From Octadecabacter sp. B2R22 (GTDB taxonomy: Bacteria > Pseudomonadota > Alphaproteobacteria > Rhodobacterales > Rhodobacteraceae): 64,000 bases of DNA. The DNA is taken from contig NZ_JAHKQJ010000002.1 of the NCBI RefSeq assembly GCF_018861045.1, positions 248,001 through 312,000 of the forward strand, read 5' to 3'. Positions 17,776-27,572 of the stretch are shown in pieces. A program made the translations under genes and the position numbers. The notes under the pieces are model-generated. The model was not told where the DNA came from and made no database searches. It was given only the letters and a program-made list of their open reading frames with translations. Positions within the stretch are counted from its first letter, which is position 1; every line of letters begins with the position of its first letter.

Positions 17776-20700
17776 ATGGCTGATCCAAAATTCATTCACC
17801 TGCGCACGCACACGGAATATTCGCTTCTTGAGGGGGCAGTTCCGGTTAAGAAACTTAGCGGCTTGACCGAGGGCGCGGGCATGCCAGCGGTTGCTGTAAC
17901 TGATACCAATAACATGTTCTGCGCGTTGGAGTTTTCCGAATACGCCGCCAAGGCGGGCGTGCAGCCGATCATCGGGTGTCAGGTCGATGTGACCATGGAA
18001 GGCGGCGACCCAAGAGGCCGCCCCACCCCGCCCGCGCCAATCGTTTTGCTGGCCCAGACCGAAGCGGGCTACATGAACCTGATGAAGCTGAACTCCTGCG
18101 CGTATATCGACGCGAACGGGGAGCTGCCGCAGGTTTCATTGGAGGATCTGGAGCGTCATGCTGACGGGTTGATCTGCCTCTCTGGTGGCCCTGACGGCCC
18201 GATTGGCCGTCTGCTGCGCGCTGGGCAACGCCCCGCAGCCGAAGCGATGATGATGAAATTGGCGTCGTCGTTTCCCGATCGCTTATATGTGGAACTGCAG
18301 CGTCATCCTGTGGATGGCGGATTGCCCGAGGCCGAGGCGCTGTCTGAACAGGGCCATGTCGAGATGGCCTATTCAATGGACCTACCGCTGGTCGCCACCA
18401 ATGACGTTTATTTCCCGAAGGCCGCGATTTACGAGGCCCATGATGCGTTGATCTGTATTTCAGAGGGGGCCTACGTCGATCAGAACGAACCGCGCCGCCG
18501 TCTGACACCGCAGCACTATTTTAAGTCACAAGAAGAGATGGTCACGCTGTTCGCGGACCTTCCCGAAGCGATTGCGAACACTGTTGAGATCGCCAAACGC
18601 TGCGCCTTCAAGGTTTATAAGCGCGATCCGATTCTACCGAAATTTGCCGATGATGAGGTCGCGGAATTGCGCCGTCAGGCCGAACAAGGGTTGAAGGATC
18701 GTTTGGCGATCATTCCCCATGCGGCGGATGTGGCGGAATACGAAGCGCGGTTAGAATTCGAGCTGGGCATCATCGAGGGCATGGGGTTCCCCGGTTACTT
18801 TCTGATCGTTGCGGACTTCATCAAGTGGTCCAAGGATCACAACATTCCCGTGGGGCCGGGCCGTGGGTCTGGTGCGGGGTCTTTGGTGGCTTATGCGCTG
18901 TTGATCACCGACTTGGACCCGCTGCGTTATTCGCTGCTGTTTGAGCGGTTCTTGAACCCCGAACGTGTGTCCATGCCCGATTTCGATATCGACTTTTGCA
19001 TGGACCGCCGCGAAGAAGTTATTCGCTACGTTCAGGAAAAATATGGCCGTGATAAGGTAGGTCAGATCATTACCTTTGGTGCGCTGTTGTCCAAGGCCGC
19101 TGTGCGCGATGTTGGTCGTGTTTTGCAGTTGCCCTATGGGCAGGTGGACAAGCTGTCCAAGATGATCCCTGTTGAAGGCGTGAAACCCGTCAGCATTGTC
19201 AAAGCATTGGCGGACGAACCGCGCCTTCGCGAGGCGGCGAATGCCGAAGAAGTCGTGGATCGACTGCTGACCTACGGCCAACAAATCGAAGGGTTGTTGC
19301 GCAATGCATCGACCCACGCGGCGGGTGTTGTGATCGGGGACCGTTCGCTCGATGAACTGGTACCGCTCTATCAAGATCCACGATCTGACATGCCGGCAAC
19401 CCAGTTCAATATGAAATGGGTGGAGCAAGCGGGGCTGGTAAAGTTTGACTTCTTGGGCCTGAAAACCCTGACCGTCATCCAGAACGCTATTGATCTAATC
19501 CGTAAGACGGGGCGTGATATTCACGTGTCAGCGGACGGAACCGAGCTGTACGAACCCGCCGAGGGCGCGGTGAACGAGATCAACGCGATCCCGCTGGATG
19601 ATGAGGCGAGTTACAAACTCTATGCGGCGGCCAAGACCGTCGCCGTGTTCCAAGTGGAATCCAGCGGCATGATGGATGCGCTGCGGCGTATGAAGCCCGA
19701 CTGTATCGAGGACATCATCGCGCTCGTGGCGCTGTATCGCCCCGGCCCGATGGAGAACATTCCGAAGTTCTGCGAAGTGAAAAACGGCACCTCGGATCGC
19801 GACACGTTGCACCCGTCTATCGACCACATCTTGGACGAGACGCAGGGCATCATTGTTTACCAAGAACAGGTTATGCAGATCGCCCAAGAGATGGCGGGCT
19901 ACAGCCTTGGTGGCGCTGACCTGTTGCGCCGTGCGATGGGTAAAAAGCTGCAAGAAGCGATGGATGCCGAAAAGCCGAAATTCATTGCTGGGTCCGCTGA
20001 AAACGGCGTCGACAAGAAAAAGGCGCAAGAGGTCTGGGACCTGCTCGATAAGTTCGCCAACTACGGTTTCAACAAATCCCACGCTGCGGCCTATGCGGTG
20101 GTCAGCTATCAAACGGCGTGGCTAAAGGCGAACCATCCGGTCGAATTTATGGCCGGTGTGATGAACTGCGATATCCATTTGACAGATAAGCTCGCTGTTT
20201 ATTTCCAAGAGGTGAAGAAGGGCCTTGAACTGCCGTGGTCGCCGCCTTGTGTGAACACGTCACTGGCGACGTTTGATGTGCAGGACGGCACGTTGGTTTA
20301 CGGGCTTGGCGCGCTTAAGAACGTTGGCGTGGATGCCATGGGGCTGATCGTTGATGGGCGCACGGCGGACGGGGGCAAACCGTTTGCGACGTTGTTCGAT
20401 CTGGCCCGCCGCGTAGACCTCAAGCGTGTGGGTAAACGCCCAATGGAGATGCTGACACGGGCAGGGGCGTTTGATGTTCTCGACCCGAACCGCCGCCGTG
20501 TGTTTGACAGCTTGGATGCCTTGGTGGGCTATTCCGCCGCAATCCACGACCAGAAAAATTCCAATCAAGTCAGCCTGTTTGGCGAAGCTGGGGATGATCT
20601 GCCAGAACCGCGATTGTCTCCGGTTGAGGACTGGTTGCCAGCGCATCGTTTGGCTGAAGAATTCAAAGCTGTCGGGTTCTACCTGTCCGGTCACCCGCTG

Positions 20701-21282
20701 GATGATTACATGGCAGCGTTGAAACGATCCGAAAAAGTGCTGACCTTGGATGAGGTCACTGCGAAGGCAGCGGGCGGTGCATTCGTCGCCAAGATGGCCG
20801 GAACCGTGGCGGGACGACAAGAACGTAAATCTGCGCGGGGCAACCGATTTGCCTTTGTGCAGCTTTCGGACCCGACCGGCCAATACGAAGTCACGATGTT
20901 TAGCGATACATTGGAAGTGGCACGCGAACATCTTGAGACCGGCAATCAGGTCGTCATCGGCGTTGAGGCCACGATGGAATCCGAACAGCTAAAACTGTTG
21001 GGCCGCTCAGTCACGCCTGCCGACATGGCCGTGGCGAACGCTGGGTCGTCAGGTTTGCGGGTTTTTGTTGGCGATGTGGGTGCCATTGAGACCGTGAACG
21101 GTATCTTGCAAAACGCGATCCGTGATGGTGTCAAAGGCGGGCGTGGCCCGATTACCTTTACCATTGATGATGCCGAATTGGGCGAAATCGATGTCGAACT
21201 CGACACTGATTTCCCAGTGAACCCGCAGATCAAGGGGGCCTTGCGCAGCCTTGGAGGGGTGATTGAGGTTCTTGAAATCTAG
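17776..21282 (+). CDS. dnaE: DNA polymerase III alpha subunit
   Basis: A protein of 1168 aa, the normal length for DnaE. It opens with the PHP domain (FIHLRTHTEYSLLEGAV). The C-family polymerase palm includes GPGRGSGAGSLVAYAL and the catalytic aspartates in MPDFDIDFCMDRRE. The C terminus has the helix-hairpin-helix and OB-fold (KMAGTVAGRQERKSARGNRF). It is the replicative polymerase subunit. The ATG at 17776 is chosen because homology starts there; a longer open frame begins at 17665 but adds 37 unrelated residues. It converges with the gene at 21287, leaving only 4 bases between stops. Confidence 0.97.
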   Translation: MADPKFIHLRTHTEYSLLEGAVPVKKLSGLTEGAGMPAVAVTDTNNMFCALEFSEYAAKAGVQPIIGCQVDVTMEGGDPRGRPTPPAPIVLLAQTEAGYMNLMKLNSCAYIDANGELPQVSLEDLERHADGLICLSGGPDGPIGRLLRAGQRPAAEAMMMKLASSFPDRLYVELQRHPVDGGLPEAEALSEQGHVEMAYSMDLPLVATNDVYFPKAAIYEAHDALICISEGAYVDQNEPRRRLTPQHYFKSQEEMVTLFADLPEAIANTVEIAKRCAFKVYKRDPILPKFADDEVAELRRQAEQGLKDRLAIIPHAADVAEYEARLEFELGIIEGMGFPGYFLIVADFIKWSKDHNIPVGPGRGSGAGSLVAYALLITDLDPLRYSLLFERFLNPERVSMPDFDIDFCMDRREEVIRYVQEKYGRDKVGQIITFGALLSKAAVRDVGRVLQLPYGQVDKLSKMIPVEGVKPVSIVKALADEPRLREAANAEEVVDRLLTYGQQIEGLLRNASTHAAGVVIGDRSLDELVPLYQDPRSDMPATQFNMKWVEQAGLVKFDFLGLKTLTVIQNAIDLIRKTGRDIHVSADGTELYEPAEGAVNEINAIPLDDEASYKLYAAAKTVAVFQVESSGMMDALRRMKPDCIEDIIALVALYRPGPMENIPKFCEVKNGTSDRDTLHPSIDHILDETQGIIVYQEQVMQIAQEMAGYSLGGADLLRRAMGKKLQEAMDAEKPKFIAGSAENGVDKKKAQEVWDLLDKFANYGFNKSHAAAYAVVSYQTAWLKANHPVEFMAGVMNCDIHLTDKLAVYFQEVKKGLELPWSPPCVNTSLATFDVQDGTLVYGLGALKNVGVDAMGLIVDGRTADGGKPFATLFDLARRVDLKRVGKRPMEMLTRAGAFDVLDPNRRRVFDSLDALVGYSAAIHDQKNSNQVSLFGEAGDDLPEPRLSPVEDWLPAHRLAEEFKAVGFYLSGHPLDDYMAALKRSEKVLTLDEVTAKAAGGAFVAKMAGTVAGRQERKSARGNRFAFVQLSDPTGQYEVTMFSDTLEVAREHLETGNQVVIGVEATMESEQLKLLGRSVTPADMAVANAGSSGLRVFVGDVGAIETVNGILQNAIRDGVKGGRGPITFTIDDAELGEIDVELDTDFPVNPQIKGALRSLGGVIEVLEI

Positions 21283-21286
21283 CCGC

Positions 21287-21880
21287 TTAGAAAATCCGCC
21301 GTTTGCGCAGAGTGATCACTGCGGCAAGCAGAGCAAAAGCGCACAAGGTGATCTTGGATGCCGTGCCCATGGTTCCGTCGATCATGACGGCATGGGCCAC
21401 GCTAAAGGCGACGATCAAAAGCCCCATCGCCCCATGTACCCGCCGCCACAGACGAGGCGGGATACGCAACCAAAGACGCAGAAGCGCAAAGACCCCCGTT
21501 GCGATCAGTAGCCACATCGCGAGAACGCCCCAAAGCGAAAACGGAGTGGGTGAGTTAAAGGAGAGCGCGTCGATCACATCGGGCGGGCTGGTGACCCAAA
21601 GCGCGACGATGTGCAAGACGACCGCAGCAATCAAAGCACCGCCGCAGACGCGGTGCAGGCCGCGCGCGGGTCTCCCATTAATCCCCGCCAAAGCCTCCCC
21701 GACGAGCAGCGGCTGAACCAGCAAAAGGATCATAGCGACAACCCCTGCGATCCCCGCAGCGATGTAGACCGGATTGCGGTAGGCCAGCAGCGGGCTGGAG
21801 GCCGCGACAGTGAGGGACCAAGCCGATACCGCAATCAGGGCGATCCAAATCCAGACACGGGCAGAATTGCGCTCCGTCAT
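21287..21880 (-). CDS. Ferric-reductase-like transmembrane protein
   Basis: A protein of 197 aa with six hydrophobic segments. Histidines at membrane positions (GLHRVCGG, VVLHIVALW, RRVHGAMGL and VAHAVMIDG) have the spacing of heme-ligating histidines in the ferric reductase/MsrQ/cytochrome b561-like group. It probably carries heme b and moves electrons across the inner membrane. It is cotranscribed with, and overlaps by ATGA, the exported intradiol-like protein at 21877. The electron donor and acceptor are unknown. Confidence 0.7.
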   Translation of the reverse strand: MTERNSARVWIWIALIAVSAWSLTVAASSPLLAYRNPVYIAAGIAGVVAMILLLVQPLLVGEALAGINGRPARGLHRVCGGALIAAVVLHIVALWVTSPPDVIDALSFNSPTPFSLWGVLAMWLLIATGVFALLRLWLRIPPRLWRRVHGAMGLLIVAFSVAHAVMIDGTMGTASKITLCAFALLAAVITLRKRRIF

Positions 21881-22377
21881 GCAGGGGTGAGAACGAAATC
21901 CACGTTCAGGGATGTGTCAGAGGAGCTCTCGAGAATGGGGCGCAGGAATACGGTTTCGAAATCGTCGCTGTCATAGGCAAGATGGCCATGGGCCTGTCCG
22001 AAGGCAGGGACGATCTGTGGCATCTCAAGGCGAAATGTCCCGTCGGCCTGCGTCAATGTCGCGCCGTGGCTGTGGGGGTCGCGTTCATGGCCTTCGGTGG
22101 TGTGGGCCCAGACCTGAATACGAATGCCGTCCAGTGGCGCGCCATCACCTGCACGGCGCACGCTGCCGGTCATCCAAAACCCGCCGCCGCCGATTTTCTC
22201 AACGATGGGGGCATCGGGGCGATAGTTGTTGGACCCGCCACGCATCGATGGTGTGGGGGCAAGGGTCTGTGCATAGGCTGGTGTTATCAGGCCAGAGGTT
22301 CCGGTTAGGGCGGCAGCACCTGTCAGGCTGGCGCCGCTTGCGATGAAACGTCGGCGGGTCTGTTTTGGATGTGTCAT
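21877..22377 (-). CDS. Tat-exported intradiol dioxygenase-fold protein
   Basis: A protein of 166 aa with a twin-arginine signal (QTRRRFIASGASLTGAAAL, cleavage near AYAQ). The body resembles the core of intradiol ring-cleavage dioxygenases: GFWMTGSVRRAGDGAPLDGIR, a VWAHTTEG turn, and an HGH pair (GQAHGHLAY) placed like the iron-binding histidines. It is shorter than true catechol or protocatechuate dioxygenases and the tyrosine ligands are not obvious, so ring cleavage is uncertain. It is paired with a heme membrane protein, suggesting a periplasmic redox role. Confidence 0.65.
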   Translation of the reverse strand: MTHPKQTRRRFIASGASLTGAAALTGTSGLITPAYAQTLAPTPSMRGGSNNYRPDAPIVEKIGGGGFWMTGSVRRAGDGAPLDGIRIQVWAHTTEGHERDPHSHGATLTQADGTFRLEMPQIVPAFGQAHGHLAYDSDDFETVFLRPILESSSDTSLNVDFVLTPA

Positions 22378-22576
22378 GGCTCTCTCACGGGTTGCACGGC
22401 GATTGACCTCAGATTAGGGCGTTGGGCCGCCAAAGGAACCCACTGCGCGTAAATGTGATCGCGACGTGTGGCCGATGACGGGCGCGGTGGCGAAACCTTG
22501 CCTGCCTTAAGGGTTACCTAGACGCATGTAGGGCGATCCGTTAATAACGCCTTAATAACAGGTTAAAGGACGCTGA

Positions 22577-23458
22577 ATGCGCCGTATTTTATTGGGTTTT
22601 GGGGTTTCCGTCATGCTGGCGGGGTGTGGTGATCCACTGCGCGATATTGCGCGGCTAGATGATGTGGCTGTTTCTGAAACATCAGCGTCCGTCGCACAAA
22701 CGCCCGCTGAGGCAAACAACACAGGCGGCGGTTTGTTTGGTCGTTTGTTGAACCGCCAACCTGATGATCCGACGAATGCAGCCGTCGAGGCTGCGTTGCA
22801 AGACGCAGATGCCGTGTCTTCGCTCGCCGGAGCAGAGAGCCAAGACGCTGAGGTCATTGAGGCCTCCGTTGCGCCTGAACCCGAACTTGAACAACCGCGC
22901 CGTGGCCTTGGCGGGCTGTTCCGCCGATCACCTGATCGCGCGGCCCCGCGTACTGGTCCTGATGCGTCTGACGTGGAGGCTGGCACGGTCCTTCCATTTG
23001 GGCAGATCGCCCGCGTTTGCGGTATTCCGCCCCGTGAGTTGGGCGGTCAGGTCGACGCCGAAGCAGGGTATCGCATCTACGACACGTCTCCGGGGTCAAC
23101 GGGGTTGCGTCCGTTTTACATCACCGGATTTAAAGACGACTGCGTTCGCACGTTCACCGGTGCTGTGGTCGTCACGGGCGATGTCGAAACCCATGAATTC
23201 GTCCGCTATCGCCCCAGCAACGAGCGGATCGCCTATACAACAACCGACAACGCCTATGAGGCTCTAAAGGCCAGCGAATGCCGTGTCGGTCGTGGTCAGC
23301 CTTGCGGTGAACGCCGCACGCGACTGGACCGCAACACGCAGTTCATCACCGTCTATAATTTCTTTGGGGGCACGTTCAGTGCTGTCCCGACGCAATGGGC
23401 GCAAATCTTGGTCCATGACGGCGAAGTGCTCGCTATGTCGATCAAGAGCGGTGAATAA
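22577..23458 (+). CDS. Lipoprotein of unknown function
   Basis: A protein of 293 aa with a lipoprotein signal: MRRILLGFGVSVMLAGCGDP, lipobox LAGC. Residues 30-130 are low-complexity and acidic/proline-rich with two GLFGRLLNR/GLFRRSP-like basic patches. The C-terminal 150 residues look folded (AEAGYRIYDTSPGSTGLRPFY) and hold four cysteines (RVCGIP, DDCVRT, SECRVG, QPCGER) that could form disulfides. No family is recognised. It is preceded by an intergenic region of about 200 bases with no other gene. Confidence 0.75.
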   Translation: MRRILLGFGVSVMLAGCGDPLRDIARLDDVAVSETSASVAQTPAEANNTGGGLFGRLLNRQPDDPTNAAVEAALQDADAVSSLAGAESQDAEVIEASVAPEPELEQPRRGLGGLFRRSPDRAAPRTGPDASDVEAGTVLPFGQIARVCGIPPRELGGQVDAEAGYRIYDTSPGSTGLRPFYITGFKDDCVRTFTGAVVVTGDVETHEFVRYRPSNERIAYTTTDNAYEALKASECRVGRGQPCGERRTRLDRNTQFITVYNFFGGTFSAVPTQWAQILVHDGEVLAMSIKSGE

Positions 23459-23464
23459 CGTCGT

Positions 23465-23677
23465 TTAGTAGTGTGGTGGCCGTTGGTCGGCCAAGGGCAC
23501 GGAACTGCCCGTGTCCATCTCGCGGCTGGCTTCGCGTTCCATCAACATTTTGACGCGGTGGGTCAGTTTGCTGATTTCCGTTTCCTGCCGCGCCACAATA
23601 TCTGACAGATCGTCGACAGTGCGGTTCAGGTGGGCCAGTTGTTCTTCTAGGTGTGTTTGATTGCTCATACTGCTCAT
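23465..23677 (-). CDS. slyX: SlyX-like coiled-coil protein
   Basis: A protein of 70 aa (67 if the second ATG at 23668 is used). It is an amphipathic coiled coil (LEEQLAHLNRTVDDLSDIVAR, IDs spaced by heptads) ending in a Pro-rich tail, VPLADQRPPHY, with the PPHY end characteristic of SlyX. Function is not established. Convergent with the lipoprotein gene. Confidence 0.85.
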   Translation of the reverse strand: MSSMSNQTHLEEQLAHLNRTVDDLSDIVARQETEISKLTHRVKMLMEREASREMDTGSSVPLADQRPPHY

Positions 23678-23785
23678 TAAGGGGCGTTAGGGCAATTTGC
23701 CAACCGCTTTCTTGGCCCCGCTGTTGCGTGGGGGCAGCGGGCGGGGTAAAGCGCGGGGGATATTATCCAACGAGCGGAGCCTCTC

Positions 23786-25273
23786 ATGGCCAAGCAGAAA
23801 AAAACCCAACGTCCAAAGGCGCAAACCCCAAAGGGTTTCCGCGATTATTTCGGAGCAGAGGTCGCACAGCGCACAGAAATGTTGCGTGTGATTGCTGGGG
23901 TTTATCATCGTTACGGGTTTGAGGCGCTTGAGTCGGCGGCTGTTGAAACCGTCGAGGCGCTGGGCAAGTTCCTGCCGGATGTAGATCGTCCCAATGAGGG
24001 CGTGTTCGCATGGCAAGAAGAAGATGAAAACGACAACGGCGATTGGCTGGCCCTGCGGTATGATCTGACGGCGCCTTTAGCCCGTGTTTTCGCGCAGCAC
24101 CGCAATGATTTGCCGACCCCCTATCGCCGCTTTGCGATGGGTCCGGTTTGGCGCAACGAAAAGCCGGGACCGGGGCGGTTCCGTCAATTCTATCAGTGTG
24201 ATGCGGATACGGTCGGCAGCGGTAACGTTGCCGCAGATGCCGAGATTTGTGCGATGCTGGCGGATACGCTTGAGGCCGTTGGTATTGATCGCGGTGATTA
24301 CGTTGTGCGGATCAACAACCGTAAGGTTCTGAACGGCGTATTAGAGGTCATGGGCCTGTCTGATGACGACCAAAAAGCCAACGTTCTGCGCACCATCGAC
24401 AAGTTCGACAAGGTCGGCGAAAGCGGCGTGCGTGAATTGCTGGGCAAAGGGCGCTTGGATGCGTCTGGCGCTTACATTGACGGTGTCGGTCTGAGCGATG
24501 CACAGGCCGAACCTGTTGTCGCGTTTCTGACATCTAAAGCGGACAATACGGCGGGCACTTTGGCGAACCTTCGCGCCGCGATTGGCGACAGTGAAGTGGG
24601 CGCAAAGGGTGTCGAAGAACTCCAGAGCATGGCCGACCTTCTCGCCGCAGGTGGCTACGGCCCTGATCGCATCGTCATCGACCCATCCGTTGTGCGCGGT
24701 CTCGGTTATTACACGGGCCCTGTGTTCGAGGCCGAGCTGACGTTCGAAATCAAAGACGACAAAGGCCGTCCACGGTCTTTCGGGTCCGTTGCTGGTGGCG
24801 GACGTTATGATGACTTGGTGAAACGCTTCACGGGCCAAGAGGTTCCGGCGACGGGCATTTCCATCGGTGTAGACCGTTTGCTGGCGGCCTTGCACATGAA
24901 GGGTCGCTTAGACACGGACACCACGGGGCCTGTTGTGGTCACGGTCATGGATAAGCACCGCATGGCAGATTATCAGGCGATCGTGTCCGAGCTGCGCAAT
25001 GCGGGCATTCGGGCTGAGGTTTACCTTGGCAATCCAAAAAGCTTTGGCAATCAGTTGAAATACGCGGACCAACGCAACAGCCCAATCGCCATCATCCAAG
25101 GCGGCGATGAGCTGGAGGCAGGCACGTTGCAAGTCAAAGACCTGATCCTTGGCGCGAAGATCGCTGAAACGGCGTCGCAGGAAGAATGGAGCGAACGTCC
25201 GCAACAGTTTGAAATCCCACGCGCCGAGCTTGTTGAACGGATCAAGGCGCTCTTGGACGAGCAGAACCAGTGA
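23786..25273 (+). CDS. hisS: Histidyl-tRNA synthetase
   Basis: A protein of 495 aa of class II tRNA synthetases. Motif 1 region: [15 protein letters not shown]. Motif 2: [21 protein letters not shown]. The histidine-specific loop is [13 protein letters not shown] and motif 3 is [12 protein letters not shown] with [10 protein letters not shown]; an anticodon-binding domain lies at the C terminus. It charges tRNA-His. It is longer than the 420-residue enterobacterial form, as is usual in alphaproteobacteria. The stop overlaps the GTG start of hisZ. Confidence 0.96.
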   Translation: MAKQKKTQRPKAQTPKGFRDYFGAEVAQRTEMLRVIAGVYHRYGFEALESAAVETVEALGKFLPDVDRPNEGVFAWQEEDENDNGDWLALRYDLTAPLARVFAQHRNDLPTPYRRFAMGPVWRNEKPGPGRFRQFYQCDADTVGSGNVAADAEICAMLADTLEAVGIDRGDYVVRINNRKVLNGVLEVMGLSDDDQKANVLRTIDKFDKVGESGVRELLGKGRLDASGAYIDGVGLSDAQAEPVVAFLTSKADNTAGTLANLRAAIGDSEVGAKGVEELQSMADLLAAGGYGPDRIVIDPSVVRGLGYYTGPVFEAELTFEIKDDKGRPRSFGSVAGGGRYDDLVKRFTGQEVPATGISIGVDRLLAALHMKGRLDTDTTGPVVVTVMDKHRMADYQAIVSELRNAGIRAEVYLGNPKSFGNQLKYADQRNSPIAIIQGGDELEAGTLQVKDLILGAKIAETASQEEWSERPQQFEIPRAELVERIKALLDEQNQ

Positions 25274-26358
25274 GCACAGACAGCCAAGCCCTATGGACCC
25301 GTGCGCGGGTCTTTCAAGATAAGTTCGCAGCCCTTGGGGCTGTGGTAACGGACGCCGATGTTCTGCAGCCTGCCGGCACTTTGCTAGACCTTTACGGCGA
25401 AGACATCCGCGCGCGGGCCTTTACCACCCATGACGCATTGCGCGGCGAGCTGATGATGCGGCCCGATTTCACGGTGCCAATCGTGCAGCAACATATGGCC
25501 ATTGGCGCGGAACCTGCACGATATACCTACGTTGGCAAAGTGTTCCGTCAACAGGAACAAGATGAAAGCCGCCGGACCGAGTATGTGCAGGTCGGTTATG
25601 AGGTTTTTGACGGGTCTAACCCCGCCGCTGCAGATGCCGAAGTGTTTGCTGCCATGGCCGAGTTGTTGAACGATCTTCCGGTTACCGCGTCCACGGGCGA
25701 TATTGGTATTTTGCGGGCTGCTGTTCAGGGGCTTGCAACAACGGACCGCCGTCGTGCGGCGTTGATGCGCCATCTTTGGCGGCCGCGTCGCTTCAAGGCT
25801 TTGTTGGATCGTTTTGGCGGGCGCACGCCGATGCCCGCAAGCCGCGCCGCACTTTTGGAACAGGCGGACCCGATGGCGGACTTGCCGCCATTGCTGGGAT
25901 TGCGGACGGAATCTGAAATCGCGCTGCGGATTGACGCTTTGCGTGATGATGCGTCCTCTGACCCCATTTCAAACGTCGAACGCGATTTGATGGATGCTTT
26001 GCTGAAAGTGCGTGAAACTGCGCCAAATGCCTTGACCGCCTTGCGCGATATTTCTGTTGATCTGCCGTCGATTGGCGTTGCAGTTGATCGTCTGGCCGCA
26101 CGGCTGGACGCATTGTCCGCGCGTGGCATCGATGTGGATGCCTTGCCGTTTGAGGCCTCTTATGGCCGCACGTCGATGGAATACTACGATGGGTTCGTAT
26201 TCGGGTTTGCCGCGGATGCCGAGCTGAACTTGCCGCCTGTCGCAACAGGGGGGCGCTATGATGCGCTGACCACTGTGCTTGGGGGCGGAACAGGCGTGCC
26301 AGCCGTGGGCGGCGTGATCCGTCCTGATCTCGTGGCCATCGCGGAGGGCGCGCAATGA
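25270..26358 (+). CDS. hisZ: ATP phosphoribosyltransferase regulatory subunit
   Basis: A protein of 362 aa resembling the HisRS catalytic core without the anticodon domain ([52 protein letters not shown]). HisZ pairs with the short form of HisG and is needed for its activity and histidine feedback inhibition. The GTG start overlaps the hisS stop (GTGA) and the stop overlaps the hisG start (ATGA), so the three genes are one translationally coupled unit. Confidence 0.93.
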   Translation: MSTDSQALWTRARVFQDKFAALGAVVTDADVLQPAGTLLDLYGEDIRARAFTTHDALRGELMMRPDFTVPIVQQHMAIGAEPARYTYVGKVFRQQEQDESRRTEYVQVGYEVFDGSNPAAADAEVFAAMAELLNDLPVTASTGDIGILRAAVQGLATTDRRRAALMRHLWRPRRFKALLDRFGGRTPMPASRAALLEQADPMADLPPLLGLRTESEIALRIDALRDDASSDPISNVERDLMDALLKVRETAPNALTALRDISVDLPSIGVAVDRLAARLDALSARGIDVDALPFEASYGRTSMEYYDGFVFGFAADAELNLPPVATGGRYDALTTVLGGGTGVPAVGGVIRPDLVAIAEGAQ

Positions 26359-27047
26359 CGTTGAAATTGGGTGTGCCGTCTAAGGGGCGGCTAATGGACA
26401 AAACCTTTGATTGGTTCGCAGCGCGGGGTGTCACCCTTCGCAAGTCCGGATCAGATCGCGAATATGCGGGTGCTGTCGATGGCATCGACGGGATCGAACT
26501 GGTGTTGCTGTCGGCGGGTGAAATCCCGCGCGAGCTGGATGCAGGGCGCATTCATCTTGGCGTGACGGGATCGGACCTTGTGCGCGAAAAACTGTCGTCT
26601 TGGGACCAACGTGTGGTTGAGATTGCGAAGATGGGATTTGGTGGGGCGGATTTGATTATCGCTGTGCCGAACGCTTGGATCGATGTGGATACCTTGGATG
26701 ATCTAGACGCCGTTGCAGCCGCGTTTCGCGCCAACCACGGGTTCCGCCTGCGGATTGCCACGAAATACCACCGTCTGGTGCGGGATTTTCTGCGCGAAAA
26801 CGGGGTGGCCGATTACCAGCTGATCGACAGCCAAGGCGCGACCGAGGGAACCATTCGCAACGAAACCGCCGAAGCCGTGGCTGACATTACATCAACCGGA
26901 GAGACTCTGCGTGCGAATGGGTTGAAAATTCTCAGCGATGGGATGATCCATTCAAGCCAAGCGACGTTGTTTCGGGGGCGCCGTCGGGGATGGACGCAAG
27001 AGCAACGCAATACGCTTAAGGCGTTGGACGAAAAGCTGTCCGACTAA
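26355..27047 (+). CDS. hisG: ATP phosphoribosyltransferase catalytic subunit (short form)
   Basis: A protein of 230 aa. LGVPSKGRLMDKT is the N-terminal signature of the short HisG, followed by LDAGRIHLGVTGSDLV and the PRPP-loop-like sequence QGATEGTIRNETAEAVADI. It catalyses the first step of histidine synthesis and needs HisZ, encoded just upstream. The regulatory C-terminal domain of long HisG is absent, consistent with the presence of hisZ. Confidence 0.95.
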   Translation: MTLKLGVPSKGRLMDKTFDWFAARGVTLRKSGSDREYAGAVDGIDGIELVLLSAGEIPRELDAGRIHLGVTGSDLVREKLSSWDQRVVEIAKMGFGGADLIIAVPNAWIDVDTLDDLDAVAAAFRANHGFRLRIATKYHRLVRDFLRENGVADYQLIDSQGATEGTIRNETAEAVADITSTGETLRANGLKILSDGMIHSSQATLFRGRRRGWTQEQRNTLKALDEKLSD

Positions 27048-27072
27048 ACACAGGGTGGCTGGGTCAGAGAGA

Positions 27073-27504
27073 TCAAAGAACGCCGATTTCAGCGAGAGCG
27101 GCGCTCAGAGTCTCGGGCAAAGCCTCTTCAGCTTCGCGACCTTGCGGTAAATCCATCGGGGCGTCTTCGGGCTTAAGATACCGCCAACCTTGGAACGGGC
27201 GCTTGAGTGTTGGCACAACGCGAATGAGTTCAGGGTCCAGCACAATTGCACAACGCCGGATGCCGTCCGCGCCAATAACTTCATCAAGACGCAGCACTTT
27301 TTGTCGGCAGGCAAGTTGCCCCTTAATGACCCAATAAATTGACCCACCACCAAGGATTTCTGCCTCGCGTTTGGGCCACATACGGGTTACGTGACGTGGA
27401 AGCCCATCTGTCGTTTGGGCACGTTTCTCGTCTTGCCACAGAGTGAGATCTGAGACATTTTCCGTGCCAACGGACAGCTTCTGTAAATGAAGTATGTTCT
27501 TCAA
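27073..27504 (-). CDS. DUF1489 family protein
   Basis: A protein of 143 aa. The family pattern is clear: ILHLQKLSVG at the N terminus, RHVTRMWPKREAEILGGGSIYWVIKG in the middle, and RCAIVLDPELIRV, RPFQGWRYLKPEDAPMDL toward the end. DUF1489 is a conserved alphaproteobacterial protein of unknown function. It is divergent from nrdJ, with a 6-bp dyad in the short region between them. Confidence 0.85.
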   Translation of the reverse strand: MKNILHLQKLSVGTENVSDLTLWQDEKRAQTTDGLPRHVTRMWPKREAEILGGGSIYWVIKGQLACRQKVLRLDEVIGADGIRRCAIVLDPELIRVVPTLKRPFQGWRYLKPEDAPMDLPQGREAEEALPETLSAALAEIGVL

Positions 27505-27511
27505 AAGTTCC

Positions 27512-27528
27512 CCCTACATATGGTAGGG
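27512..27528. promoter_or_regulatory. Small dyad in the DUF1489/nrdJ divergent region
   Basis: CCCTAC-ATATG-GTAGGG is a perfect 6-bp inverted repeat. It lies between two divergent genes only 68 bases apart. It does not match the NrdR box consensus. It may be an operator; confidence is low. Confidence 0.3.
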
Positions 27529-27572
27529 TAAGACCTTCTTAATGATTCTGCTACCATCCCAAAGGACCCGCC

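Noticed and set aside
27505-27572. Cobalamin riboswitch or NrdR box before nrdJ
   Set aside because: The region is only 68 bases, too short for a B12 riboswitch, and the dyad there does not match the NrdR consensus.
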